Assembly: GCA_963814745.1 (NCBI GenBank)
Contig: CAWFEA010000001.1
Coordinates: 744,001-808,000 of the forward strand
Length of the DNA stretch: 64,000 bases
DNA from: CAWBRT01 sp963814745
GTDB lineage: Bacteria > Acidobacteriota > Terriglobia > Terriglobales > Acidobacteriaceae
Reading direction: 5' to 3'
Shown piece by piece: positions 10,128 to 18,617 of this stretch. The number at the start of each line of letters is the position of its first letter. Positions within the stretch are counted from its first letter, which is position 1. Below the pieces are notes generated by a model that worked only from the letters and a program-made list of their open reading frames with translations, was not told the origin of the DNA and made no database searches. Made by a program: the position numbers and the translations under genes.

Positions 10128-10826
10128 ATGATTGATAAGCGGGTTCGAAGCGTAGAGGCCGCCGTCGCTGATGTGAAAAACGGCTCGACCGTAATGATCG
10201 GCGGATTCGGCGTAGCCGGTTTGCCGAATGAACTGATCGATGCTTTGATTGCCCAAGGAGCACGCGATCTGACGGTCGTCAATAACAATGCCGGCAATGG
10301 CTATACCGGGCTGGCCGCGCTGCTGCAAGCCGGACAGGTGCGAAAGATCATCTGCTCGTTTCCCCGGCAGACAGACTCCTACGTTTTCGATGAACTCTAC
10401 CGCTCCGGTCGAATCGAACTGGAACTGGTGCCGCAGGGAAACCTGGCCGAGCGCATACGTGCGGCGGGCGCCGGGATCGGCGCGTTTTTTTCTCCGACCG
10501 GGTACGGCACCACCCTCGCCGAAGGCAGGGAAACCCGAAACATCAGCGGCCGCAATTACGTGTTGGAATATCCGATCCATGCCGACGTGGCATTGATCAA
10601 GGCGCGGGCGGCGGACCGTTGGGGAAATCTGGTGTATCGCAAGACGGGCCGCAACTTCGGCCCAATCATGGCGACCGCCGCGCGCTGCACCATCGCGCAA
10701 GTGGAGGAAATTGTCGAGTTGGGTGAACTGGATCCGGAGAGCGTCGTCACCCCGGGAATCTTCGTGCAGCGGGTGGTACAGGTAAAGTCGAGGGTGGAGA
10801 AACCCGCGCCGGAAGACAAAAAGTGA
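10128..10826 (+). CDS. 3-oxoacid (3-oxoadipate/acetoacetate) CoA-transferase subunit A
   Basis: Alpha subunit, 232 residues, of a type I CoA-transferase. It moves CoA from succinyl-CoA to a 3-oxoacid. It starts MIDKRVRSVEAAVADVKNGS and shows the family glycine loop GGFGVAGLPNELIDAL (about residues 24-39), NNNAGNGYTGLAALL and FFSPTGYGTTLAEG. Length and motifs match PcaI/ScoA proteins. The beta subunit gene follows after 49 bases, as expected for a heteromeric enzyme. The physiological 3-oxoacid here is not known; 3-oxoadipate or acetoacetate are the usual ones. Confidence 0.88.
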   Translation: MIDKRVRSVEAAVADVKNGSTVMIGGFGVAGLPNELIDALIAQGARDLTVVNNNAGNGYTGLAALLQAGQVRKIICSFPRQTDSYVFDELYRSGRIELELVPQGNLAERIRAAGAGIGAFFSPTGYGTTLAEGRETRNISGRNYVLEYPIHADVALIKARAADRWGNLVYRKTGRNFGPIMATAARCTIAQVEEIVELGELDPESVVTPGIFVQRVVQVKSRVEKPAPEDKK

Positions 10827-10875
10827 TGGTCAGAATCGTGCAACTCGGCGTTTACGCGAGTCGAGGTGGAGTGTA

Positions 10876-11523
10876 ATGAAGAAATTGAATCGCGACCAAA
10901 TGGCGGCGCGGATAGCCCGTGATATCCCCGAGGGAGCCTACGTCAATCTCGGCATCGGCATGCCTACCCTGGTTGCCAATCATCTTCCAGCGGAGCGGGA
11001 AGTTATCCTGCATAGCGAAAATGGCGTGCTTGGCATGGGACCGGCGCCGGCGCCGGGGCAGGAAGATCCCGACCTGATCAACGCCGGTAAGCAGCCGGTC
11101 ACGCTGCTGAAGGGCGGCTGCTACTTCCACCACGCCGATTCGTTCGGGATGATGCGCGGGGGGCACGTGGATATCTGCGTGATGGGCGCGTTCCAGGTAT
11201 CGGCGACGGGGGACTTGGCGAACTGGCACTCCGGGGCTCCCGACGCCGTTCCGGCCGTGGGGGGAGCGATGGACCTGGCGATCGGGGCAAAGCAGGTCTT
11301 CGTGATGATGGAACTGCTCACCAAGAACGGCCAGAGCAAGCTGGTGAAACACTGCACTTATCCTTTGACGGGCATTGGATGCGTATCCCGGGTGTATACC
11401 GACCTGGCGGTGATCGACATCACGCCCGAGGGTCCGCGGGTCGTCGATGTGGTCGATGGGTTGGAGATCGCCGAGTTAGAGCGCATTACCGGCCTGCCGT
11501 TGCTTGCGCCACAACCGCGGTAA
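10876..11523 (+). CDS. 3-oxoacid CoA-transferase subunit B
   Basis: Beta subunit, 215 residues, carrying the catalytic glutamate of the type I CoA-transferase in the SENGVLGMGP motif (about residues 51-60), which forms the glutamyl-CoA thioester intermediate. Also visible are YVNLGIGMPTLVANHL near the start and GGHVDICVMGAFQVSATGDL, both typical of PcaJ/ScoB. ATG 10876 follows GAGGTGGAGTGTA. It is the last gene of the 8651-11523 set; the next gene is convergent. With subunit A it would activate the product of the block as a CoA thioester for thiolysis. Confidence 0.88.
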   Translation: MKKLNRDQMAARIARDIPEGAYVNLGIGMPTLVANHLPAEREVILHSENGVLGMGPAPAPGQEDPDLINAGKQPVTLLKGGCYFHHADSFGMMRGGHVDICVMGAFQVSATGDLANWHSGAPDAVPAVGGAMDLAIGAKQVFVMMELLTKNGQSKLVKHCTYPLTGIGCVSRVYTDLAVIDITPEGPRVVDVVDGLEIAELERITGLPLLAPQPR

Positions 11524-11625
11524 CCCGATGTTCTCCGGAGACGAGACAAATGTGCAGGCGTACGGTTGTTGCTGCCCGTATCATCTGCGAGCTGAGGTTT
11601 GCCCGCTGCCCGCCCGCGCTGACCG

Positions 11626-12453
11626 TCAATCAGACTTGTCTGGCGAAAATTCCTCGAAGCTTACGCCATGGCTCTTCAGCAGCTCGATCACATACCGCGC
11701 AGGCACAAGGACAGCCAAGCGAGGATCCCGCGTATATCCTTGGACCACCCCGATCACGGCGCCGCTATCGACCAGGTAAACCGGCCCACCGCTCATTCCT
11801 TCATCGGCCTTCGAGTCCGCCAGATAGAACTCGCGTACGTCTTTCAGCCTTGCGACATCGAATTTGGCAGACGGCTTCACGATGAAGCTGCCGACGGTGG
11901 CGCGCAGCAGCACCGTGTCCGCCAAATGGCCGGTGTTGTAAACCGGCGCCATGCCTGTCAGGGCCGGCAGGCCGGCCGCTTCAATCAATGTGCCGTCCGC
12001 CGGCCGCGTGGAGCACACCTTCACAACATTGATTGCAGCGGCAGACACTTTAGCCCGCAGCAGCGCTAAATCGTGTGCCTCATCCAGCGCGATCACTTCC
12101 GCCGGAACGGGGACGAACGTGCCGTTGGCGTGCAGTCCCACGAACAGTTTGTGGTTGCCGCCCGGCATCTGCTCGCGGGCGCTCTCGGCAGCCCGCACCA
12201 CGTGTTCGGCGGTGATGACGTATCCCTGCTTGCTGACGAAGAATCCCGAGCCGTTGATACTGGCGGGGCGCTCGGCCGGCGCCGAAGATGCCAGAGACCC
12301 GGCGTCAGAATCCAATGCAATTACGCCAATGGCGACCACCGCTTTGGAAGGGGGATCAGGTATTTCGAGCGCGGATTGCGCCCGTGCCAGCGCCACGGGA
12401 ATCGAAAGCAACAACATTGCGAGCGAAACCGAAAGCTTTCGCGAGGCTGGCAT
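11626..12453 (-). CDS. secreted trypsin-like (S1C/DegP-type) serine protease without PDZ
   Basis: 275 residues with a Sec signal peptide (charged start, hydrophobic core SLAMLLLSIPVALA, cleavage near ARAQS), so the mature enzyme is periplasmic. The catalytic triad is visible: His in YVITAEHVV, Asp in DEAHDLALL and Ser in DEGMSGGPVY. The GSGFF strand precedes His as in DegP. There is no PDZ domain after the protease fold. It lies alone on the minus strand, convergent with the CoA-transferase genes and 101 bases from the stop of the metallo-hydrolase gene, so it is probably unrelated to the catabolic block. Confidence 0.82.
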   Translation of the reverse strand: MPASRKLSVSLAMLLLSIPVALARAQSALEIPDPPSKAVVAIGVIALDSDAGSLASSAPAERPASINGSGFFVSKQGYVITAEHVVRAAESAREQMPGGNHKLFVGLHANGTFVPVPAEVIALDEAHDLALLRAKVSAAAINVVKVCSTRPADGTLIEAAGLPALTGMAPVYNTGHLADTVLLRATVGSFIVKPSAKFDVARLKDVREFYLADSKADEGMSGGPVYLVDSGAVIGVVQGYTRDPRLAVLVPARYVIELLKSHGVSFEEFSPDKSD

Positions 12454-12554
12454 GGAGACCAGTATACGGCCACTCGCCCGGATATAGATGCCTCCAACAG
12501 GATAAAGTCCTGGTAATCATCCGTGACTTCTCCTGATTCAAGGCGTGCGCGGCG

Positions 12555-13361
12555 CTATGTTAAGGGCTCCACAAGGCACGAATCGGAGGCGGTTGGGGCT
12601 TTGACGCAGGGGTATTCCGCATGCTCGAAGACGAGTGGCTCATGCCCGGGCAAAACGTGATCGCATATCGTTTCCATCTTCTCGAATGTCTTATAGTAGT
12701 CGGCCAGGTTATAGTGAATCCCGGAGGGGACATGCTTGTGGATGCCGCTCCCTGTCCAGTTCTCAAACAATCCCAGACAATCGCTGGCGATCAGGTAACG
12801 GCCGTCGCTGGTGTTTACCAGCACTCCCTGCATGCCCGGAGTGTGCCCGGGAATGGTGACGAGGTCTATACCCGGCAACAGATTTCTGTCGCCTTCCACC
12901 GCGACCATCCGCTCGATGCTGTCCAGCCACCGAGGACGCATGCCGAGCTGGTAGGACTCATAGTAAACCCAGTGTGGCGGCAGTGGACTGATGGCGTATT
13001 CCATCTCTCGTTTCTGGACGTAAATCTTAGCTTTGGTAAATAGCGCATTGTTGAAGCAGTGATCCCAGTGCAAATGAGTATTCACCACCAGATCGAGGTC
13101 TTCGATGTTTACTCCCAGCTTCTTTAACGCTGCCGCGGGCTCCATTTCCGGTCCTCTCTTCAGGCCGTGATGGTACTTGGCCGCCCAAGCTTCGTCGGAG
13201 CCTCCGGAATCTACAAGCAAGAGCTTATCCCGTCCTTTCACCAGGTACATGATGATCGGCGCCACCAGTTTGCGACCGCAGTCGATCTGGTATGTGAGGT
13301 TCGATTTCTCGATAGCCTGAAACTCCCCAACCTTGATCGGAATAATCGTGTACTGTTCCAT
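12555..13361 (-). CDS. MBL-fold metallo-hydrolase, N-acyl-homoserine-lactonase-like
   Basis: Dizinc hydrolase of 268 residues. The signature is NTHLHWDHC (HxHxDH, zinc site 1 and 2), with LLVDSG before it and IPGHTPGMQGVLV and LIASDCLGLF after it supplying the remaining ligands; the C-terminal His lies in LPGHEP. The arrangement fits AiiA-like lactonases, so it may open a lactone. The start chosen is ATG 13361 because GAGGAG sits seven bases upstream. The frame also stays open to ATG 13415, adding 18 residues. It is transcribed away from the operon that begins at 13815. Confidence 0.82.
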   Translation of the reverse strand: MEQYTIIPIKVGEFQAIEKSNLTYQIDCGRKLVAPIIMYLVKGRDKLLLVDSGGSDEAWAAKYHHGLKRGPEMEPAAALKKLGVNIEDLDLVVNTHLHWDHCFNNALFTKAKIYVQKREMEYAISPLPPHWVYYESYQLGMRPRWLDSIERMVAVEGDRNLLPGIDLVTIPGHTPGMQGVLVNTSDGRYLIASDCLGLFENWTGSGIHKHVPSGIHYNLADYYKTFEKMETICDHVLPGHEPLVFEHAEYPCVKAPTASDSCLVEPLT

Positions 13362-13814
13362 GTTTCTCCTCATCGGCTGACGATAGCACCGCGACCTCTC
13401 CATCTCCGGATGCACAAGCGTCCTTCCTTTGTCTGCACGCGGGAGTTTTCGCGAGATGTCGAAGGAATCTAAATTGCGTCCAGCGAGACTCCCTTCGTCC
13501 GTAATGTTGGATGGGGCGCAGGGTAGCTTACCGGTGGCGTCTCGTCAATGATTATCGGGGTTTGCCCAAACGCCGCGGCCGGCCGCCGCGCAGCGGACTT
13601 GAGAAGTGATCGAATAAGTGTCGGTGAATGAGCAATATCACCGAGGATTCACGTCTGACAATCGAACCATCCACGCGAACAACGCTCCAAATTCTTCACA
13701 GACTTACAGCACTTGCTCCTGCGGTTTTCCGGGCAGCGGGGTCTTATCTAAATGCTGATTACATTCTTGCAAAGTTTTGCTAAAATCCGTGCTCACACAA
13801 GAGGAGGATTGCTC
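13362..13814. promoter_or_regulatory. divergent regulatory region with predicted promoter
   Basis: This 450-base gap separates the lactonase-like gene (minus) from the nine-gene operon (plus). For the operon, TTACAT (13759-13764) and TAAAAT (13781-13786) are spaced by 16 bases, giving a plausible sigma-70 promoter about 28 bases before ATG 13815. A GAGGAGG ribosome binding site follows at 13801. Bases 13382-13415 (read on the minus strand) resemble the start of the prpF-like gene. I see no regulator gene here. Confidence 0.4.
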
Positions 13815-14975
13815 ATGCACCCGGAGATGGAGATGTTGCGGTGTTGTGTCGTTCGCGGAGGAACCAGCAAGGGCGTATTCATCATGAAGAACGAGCTGCC
13901 GAGCGATCCGGCGAAACGTGATGCCGTGATTTGCGCCATCTATGGCAGTCCCGATGTTCGGCAGATCGACGGGCTGGGCGGGGCTGATGTGCTGACGAGC
14001 AAATTGGCGATCATCTCACCGTCAACCAGGAAGGACGCCGATGTTGACTACACCTTTGGCCAGGTGAGCATGGATAGGGAGTTCGTAGACTACGGCGGAA
14101 ATTGCGGCAACATCTCGTCGGCCGTGGGTCCTTTTGCCATCGACGAGGGCTTGGTCGAGCCGAAAGAGCCGGTTACAACCGTCAGGATTAACCTTACCAA
14201 CAGCAACAATATCCTGGTTGCGGAAGTTCCGGTGAAGAATGGCCGCGCCAGGGTGGACGGTGATTTCGCCATCGATGGCTGCCCCGGAACCGGCGCCAAG
14301 ATTACGCTCGATTGGTCGGACACGGTTGGCGCGATCACCGGCAAACTGTTGCCGACCGGCAATGCCAAAGACTGCATCCGGATCGATGGCAAGGGATATC
14401 CTGTCTCGATCGTCGACGCCGCGAACCCGCTGGTTTTCATTCACGCGTCCAGCCTGGGTATGAAGGGGACTGAATCTCCCAACCAGATCGAAGCCGATAA
14501 GGGGCTGATGCAAACCATCGAGCGAATCCGCGGCGAAGCTTGCGTCATGATCGGCCTGGTGGATAAGCCGGAAGACGCGGCCACCAAGACTCCTTACCAG
14601 CCGTTCTTCGCCATTGTCAGTGAGCCTGCCGACTACCAGACTATCAGCGGAACGAAAGTGAATGCCGCCGAGGTCGATCTCGTCTCGCGCCTTCTTTTTA
14701 TGCTGAGGATGCACAAGACCTATCCGGTCACCGGAACCGTATGCACCGGGGCGGCTGTCCGAGTTCCCGGAACGATCGCTTACGAGGTGCTGCGAGAAGA
14801 AGCCCGGTCCAGGGTGACGGTACAGATCGGTCATCCCGGAGGCGTCATTCCGGTGGAAGCCGAGTCGACGATGATTGACGGACAGGTGAAGCTGACCAGA
14901 ATCGGGGTCTACCGTACCGCGCGCCGAATTATGGAGGGGTACGTCTACGTGAAGAAGGCTGTCTTTAGCAGGTGA
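13815..14975 (+). CDS. PrpF-family isomerase/tautomerase
   Basis: 386-residue protein of the diaminopimelate-epimerase fold. Relatives include 2-methylaconitate cis-trans isomerase (PrpF) and 4-oxalomesaconate tautomerase (GalD). They move a double bond or proton in unsaturated tricarboxylates. Signatures are RCCVVRGGTSKGVFIM near the start, YGGNCGNISSAVGPFAIDEG (about residues 94-113) and TGTVCTGAAVRVPGT, with VQIGHPGGVIPVEAE towards the end. The start is ATG 13815 after GAGGAGG. It heads a run of nine same-strand genes; the LeuCD-like pair and aconitase X follow at once, so its substrate is likely an aconitate-type or oxalomesaconate-type acid. Confidence 0.85.
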   Translation: MHPEMEMLRCCVVRGGTSKGVFIMKNELPSDPAKRDAVICAIYGSPDVRQIDGLGGADVLTSKLAIISPSTRKDADVDYTFGQVSMDREFVDYGGNCGNISSAVGPFAIDEGLVEPKEPVTTVRINLTNSNNILVAEVPVKNGRARVDGDFAIDGCPGTGAKITLDWSDTVGAITGKLLPTGNAKDCIRIDGKGYPVSIVDAANPLVFIHASSLGMKGTESPNQIEADKGLMQTIERIRGEACVMIGLVDKPEDAATKTPYQPFFAIVSEPADYQTISGTKVNAAEVDLVSRLLFMLRMHKTYPVTGTVCTGAAVRVPGTIAYEVLREEARSRVTVQIGHPGGVIPVEAESTMIDGQVKLTRIGVYRTARRIMEGYVYVKKAVFSR

Positions 14976-15033
14976 GCTGTTCCGGGCGGGCAGATGGACT
15001 GGAGCTTCTTACCGTCTTAGGCGAGGGTGTTCG

Positions 15034-16317
15034 ATGGGCAAGACAATGTCGGAGAAGATACTGGCCCGGGCAGCCGGTCTCGCCGAGACCACCGCAGGCG
15101 AGATCCTGTGGGCCAATGTGGACAAAGCGATGATGGATGACATCCTGGGCCCGCGCGTGGAAATTGCGGACCAGATGAAGTCCATTCGCGACGAGGTATG
15201 GGACCGGAGCAAGGTTGTGGTCATCTCCGATCACTACACCCCGCCGGCCAGCGTCAAGCAGGCCCAGATCGTCAAATTTACGCGTGAGTGGGCGCAAGGC
15301 CACGGAATCGACAACTACTACGAACTGGAAGGCCCCTGCCATCAGGTCATGGTGGAACATGGTCACGTGCTTCCCGGCACGGTCGTGCTCGGTACTGATT
15401 CGCACACCTGCATGGGCGGGGCGCTGGGCGCGTTTGCCACCGGGGTTGGTTCCACCGAGATGCTAGGGATTCTGCTGACGGGCCAGACTTGGCTCAGGGT
15501 ACCGGAGACTATCCAGGTGAAGTGGACCGGAACCTTGCCCGAAGGCGTGATGGCCAAGGACATTGCGCTGAAGACTATCGGCGAGATCGGCCATGCCGGG
15601 GCCACCTATAAGGCCGTGGAGTTTGTCGGCGATGCAATCGATGCCCTCGGCCTCGATCAGCGCATGGCCATTACTAACATGGCCGTCGAAATGGGCGCAA
15701 AGGTTGGCCTGATGTACCCTGACGCAAAGGTCGTCGAGTACCTGAAGGATCAAAAGTTTGACAATCAGTATTCACTGCTATGCAGCGATCCGGACGCGAC
15801 CTACTGTGCGCGATACGAGTTTGGCGCCCATGAACTGACCCCGGTGGTTGCCTGTCCGCACGAGGTCGATAACATCACGCAAATCCAAAATCTCAAGGAC
15901 ATCGAGATCCAGCAGGCATATATCGGCTCATGCACCGGCGGCCGCTACGAAGATCTCGCGGCGGCGGCGCGGTTGCTGCACGGGCGTAAAGTCGCGGGCA
16001 GCGTCAGGCTGCTGGTATCGCCGAGTTCTCGCTCCATTTGGAAACGCGCGGACAGCGACGGCATCCTCCGAACCCTATTCGATGCCGGCGCGGTGATTCT
16101 GCCGCCTACCTGCGGGGTCTGCGTCGGCGTGCACTCCGGATTGCTGGCCGATGGCGAAACCTGCATTTCTTCGACCAACCGCAACTTCGTCGGTCGCATG
16201 GGCAGTCCGAAGGCCAACATTTACTTGGGGTCGCCTCTGACGGTCGCGGCCAGCGCCATAACTGGTTGCATCAGCGATCCGCGGGCTTTCTTGCGGGGAG
16301 GTAAAGGTTGTGAATAG
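15034..16317 (+). CDS. aconitase-superfamily hydro-lyase, large subunit (LeuC-like)
   Basis: [4Fe-4S] dehydratase/hydratase of 427 residues, LeuC/homoaconitase type. It shows VISDHYTPPASVKQA, the VLGTDSHTCMGGALGAFATG loop, and three cluster cysteines in YIGSCTGGRYEDL and PPTCGVCVGVHSG. It ends without the swivel domain, which is supplied by the next gene, overlapping by eight bases. Genuine leucine synthesis is unlikely: no leuA or leuB is nearby and the neighbours are PrpF, aconitase X and transporters. I infer hydration or dehydration of a C6-C7 tricarboxylate or citraconate/maleate-like acid. Confidence 0.85.
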   Translation: MGKTMSEKILARAAGLAETTAGEILWANVDKAMMDDILGPRVEIADQMKSIRDEVWDRSKVVVISDHYTPPASVKQAQIVKFTREWAQGHGIDNYYELEGPCHQVMVEHGHVLPGTVVLGTDSHTCMGGALGAFATGVGSTEMLGILLTGQTWLRVPETIQVKWTGTLPEGVMAKDIALKTIGEIGHAGATYKAVEFVGDAIDALGLDQRMAITNMAVEMGAKVGLMYPDAKVVEYLKDQKFDNQYSLLCSDPDATYCARYEFGAHELTPVVACPHEVDNITQIQNLKDIEIQQAYIGSCTGGRYEDLAAAARLLHGRKVAGSVRLLVSPSSRSIWKRADSDGILRTLFDAGAVILPPTCGVCVGVHSGLLADGETCISSTNRNFVGRMGSPKANIYLGSPLTVAASAITGCISDPRAFLRGGKGCE

Positions 16318-16825
16318 CACAATCGTTCGCGGCAAGGTGTTGAAATATGGAGACAACATCAACACCGATATTATTTCTCCACCGCAGTACATGGAACTGA
16401 GTGTCGCCGAAGCCTCGAAATACACGCTAAGTGCCCTGGACCCGGAGTTCGCGACCAAGGTGCGCAAAGGAGACATCTTAGTCGCAGGCGCCAACTTCGG
16501 TTCCGGCTCCAGCCGCGAAACATCTCCCTTGACCTTGCGCTATCTCGGGGTGGGCGCGATCGTCGCCAAATTTTTTGCCCGGATATTTTATCGTAACGCA
16601 ATCAATATCGGCTTGCCCGTGGTGGAATGTCCCGAGGTTGGCCGGATCGAAACCAACGATGTCATCGAGATCGATCTCGAGCAGGGAAAGATCACGAATA
16701 CAAGCAAAGGCGAAGTCTACAAATGCAGCATGATACCGCCGCATATTCTCGAACTCATTCAAGAAGGCGGACTGGTTGCTCATTTGAAAAAGCATTCTGT
16801 AAGACAGGCCGGAGCATCAAGCTAG
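16310..16825 (+). CDS. aconitase-superfamily hydro-lyase, small subunit (LeuD-like)
   Basis: 171-residue swivel-domain partner of the preceding subunit. It begins near the substrate loop YGDNINTDIISPPQYM and carries GANFGSGSSRETSPL followed by GVGAIVAKFFARIFYRNAI, the usual LeuD/AcnA domain 4 motifs binding the substrate carboxylates. The start is GTG 16310, chosen because GGGGAGGTAAAG lies upstream and it overlaps the large-subunit gene by eight bases, which implies translational coupling. The length is typical for stand-alone small subunits. The loop residues (YGDNINTD, not the YLRTDN type) resemble the archaeal and homoaconitase-like branch. Confidence 0.85.
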   Translation: MNSTIVRGKVLKYGDNINTDIISPPQYMELSVAEASKYTLSALDPEFATKVRKGDILVAGANFGSGSSRETSPLTLRYLGVGAIVAKFFARIFYRNAINIGLPVVECPEVGRIETNDVIEIDLEQGKITNTSKGEVYKCSMIPPHILELIQEGGLVAHLKKHSVRQAGASS

Positions 16826-16903
16826 GGTTGATGCCAGTCCCTCCGGTGCGGACTGGCTGTGCGGTAGCGATATTTCTAGCAGCGAAATGAGGGCGGTGAA
16901 ATT

Positions 16904-17314
16904 ATGTCAGTGGTTATCAAAGGTAGGCCCATCAGCAAAGGATACGCTGAGGGAGAGGCGTTAGTTTGCCACCAGCCGATAGGTTTTAATTTCGGTATTG
17001 ACGTAACCGACGGCACCATTTTGGAGCATGGCCACGAGCTACTAAACAAGTCCATCAAAGACAAGATCCTGGTGTTTCCACACGGCAAAGGCAGTACGGG
17101 AGGTTCCTATGTCGTATACCAGCTTGCCAAATGCAAGAGTGGTCCCAAGGCGATGATTAACCTGACTACGGAGACCATCATTGCGGTTGGCGCGATCATG
17201 GGAGGAATCCCGGTCATCGATAGCCTGGAGTTGAACCCGTTGGAGAACATCAAGACAGGCGATTATGTGAAGGTTGACGCCGTGAAAGGAATTGTCGAGG
17301 TGGGCAGCAAATGA
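16904..17314 (+). CDS. aconitase X swivel-domain subunit (DUF126)
   Basis: 136-residue small subunit of an aconitase X enzyme. The key loop PHGKGSTGGSYVVYQLA (about residues 61-77) carries the conserved serine that acts in catalysis in this family. The next gene, the large subunit, overlaps by four bases (ATGA), the usual two-gene arrangement. Characterised relatives are cis-3-hydroxy-L-proline dehydratase in bacteria and phosphomevalonate dehydratase in archaea. Which reaction this pair does cannot be told from the small subunit alone. Confidence 0.85.
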   Translation: MSVVIKGRPISKGYAEGEALVCHQPIGFNFGIDVTDGTILEHGHELLNKSIKDKILVFPHGKGSTGGSYVVYQLAKCKSGPKAMINLTTETIIAVGAIMGGIPVIDSLELNPLENIKTGDYVKVDAVKGIVEVGSK

Positions 17315-18528
17315 AACTCACAGATGAAGAAAAACGGATGCTGGATGGGGAGCGCGGACAGCCGGTCAAGATGGCGATGGATATCCTGGTTGCCATCGGA
17401 GAGATCTACGGTGCGGAGAAGTTGATTCCAGTTAAGAGCGCGCATATTGCCGGACTTTCGCTGAAGAGTCACGGTATCGCCGGCATGGAATGGGTCGAGG
17501 ATATCGTCCGGAGCGGAGCGAAAGTATGTGTGCCGACCACCTTGAACGTGATCGGAGTTGACCGCAGCAGAGACCTGAATCTTCCTCTCGAATGGTTGAC
17601 CAATCAGGTGCGTATCGAGCAGGCCTATGAGTGCATGGGCTGCTTCGGAACTTCTACCTGCGTCCCTTACTACATGGGATTCATTCCGCGGTTTGGCGAG
17701 TCTCTGGCATGGGCGGAATCATCTGCGGTGGTATTCACCAACTCGGTTTTGGGTGCGCGCGACAACCGCGAAGGCGGGCCGACGGCAATGGCTTCCGGCT
17801 TGGCTGGGCGCACGCCGCTCTACGGCATGCACCTCGACGAAAACCGCAAGGGAGATGTGCTTTACAAGGTCGCGGCCGAGTTGCGCGACCTCGCGGACTA
17901 TGGTGCGCTTGGAGCTTATGTGGGCAAGAGAGTCAGCACCAAGATTCCGGTCTTCGATGGCATCTCGCATCCCGCGATCGAAGAACTCGTTTACCTGGGC
18001 GCAGCCTTGGCGTCCTCGGGTGGCGTGGCGATGTTCCACGTCGCCGGCGTGACCCCGGAAGCGCCGACGGTGGGAGCCGCCTTCGGCGGCAAGAAATACG
18101 ACACCATCCTCATTACCAGGCGCGAACTCGAGGAGGGCAGACAGCAGCTCACGTCGGCGCGCGATTCGAAAGTAGACTATGTCGCCCTGGGTTGTCCGCA
18201 TTATTCGCTGCGGCAGTTGGAAGAGACGGCGAAGCTTCTGCAGGGCAAGAAGGTTTCCAAAGACGTCATGATGTGGGTGCACACCAACGTAGCGATCAAA
18301 GGCATGGCCCAGCAACTCGGCTATGTGCGTGCGATTGAAGAGGCGGGCGCGATCGTTACCCAGGACTTGTGCACCGTGCTGGGAAACCCGGAGGCGCTGG
18401 GGGTTAAAACCCTGGCCACGAACTCCGGCAAGATGGCCTTCTATGCGCCAGGATCCAATGGCCTCGGAGTGTGGTTTGGAGAAGCCAAGCGTTGCATTGA
18501 CGCGGCCATTACGGGTTACTGGAAATAG
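17311..18528 (+). CDS. aconitase X catalytic subunit (DUF521)
   Basis: 405-residue large subunit, expected to hold an iron-sulfur cluster. Candidate ligands are Cys in YECMGCFGTSTCVPYYMG, in YVALGCPHYSLRQLEE and in VTQDLCTVLGNPEALGVK; the last stretch is followed by TLATNSGKMAFYAPG, which is strongly family-typical. Start ATG 17311 overlaps the small-subunit stop. In the operon context it is the second aconitase-type hydro-lyase after the LeuCD-like pair. A hydroxyproline role is possible because an ornithine-cyclodeaminase-family reductase lies at the end of the block, but the other neighbours point to a carboxylic acid instead. Confidence 0.85.
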   Translation: MKLTDEEKRMLDGERGQPVKMAMDILVAIGEIYGAEKLIPVKSAHIAGLSLKSHGIAGMEWVEDIVRSGAKVCVPTTLNVIGVDRSRDLNLPLEWLTNQVRIEQAYECMGCFGTSTCVPYYMGFIPRFGESLAWAESSAVVFTNSVLGARDNREGGPTAMASGLAGRTPLYGMHLDENRKGDVLYKVAAELRDLADYGALGAYVGKRVSTKIPVFDGISHPAIEELVYLGAALASSGGVAMFHVAGVTPEAPTVGAAFGGKKYDTILITRRELEEGRQQLTSARDSKVDYVALGCPHYSLRQLEETAKLLQGKKVSKDVMMWVHTNVAIKGMAQQLGYVRAIEEAGAIVTQDLCTVLGNPEALGVKTLATNSGKMAFYAPGSNGLGVWFGEAKRCIDAAITGYWK

Positions 18529-18617
18529 GAGGCTCGAAGCTAACCGAACGCGCACGCGCTGTTCCCGGATAAGTACGGAAGCGATGCTTGCCGGGAACCG
18601 GCGCGGGAGGACTTCTC

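Noticed and set aside
14022..14834. 270-codon minus-strand frame inside the prpF-like gene
   Set aside because: Shadow of conserved PrpF coding sequence; no start signal.
15034..16825. Leucine biosynthesis leuCD
   Set aside because: No leuA/leuB nearby and the context is catabolic; the family call is kept but not the pathway.
17719..18555. 278-codon minus-strand frame inside aconitase X
   Set aside because: Shadow frame opposite conserved cluster-binding motifs.
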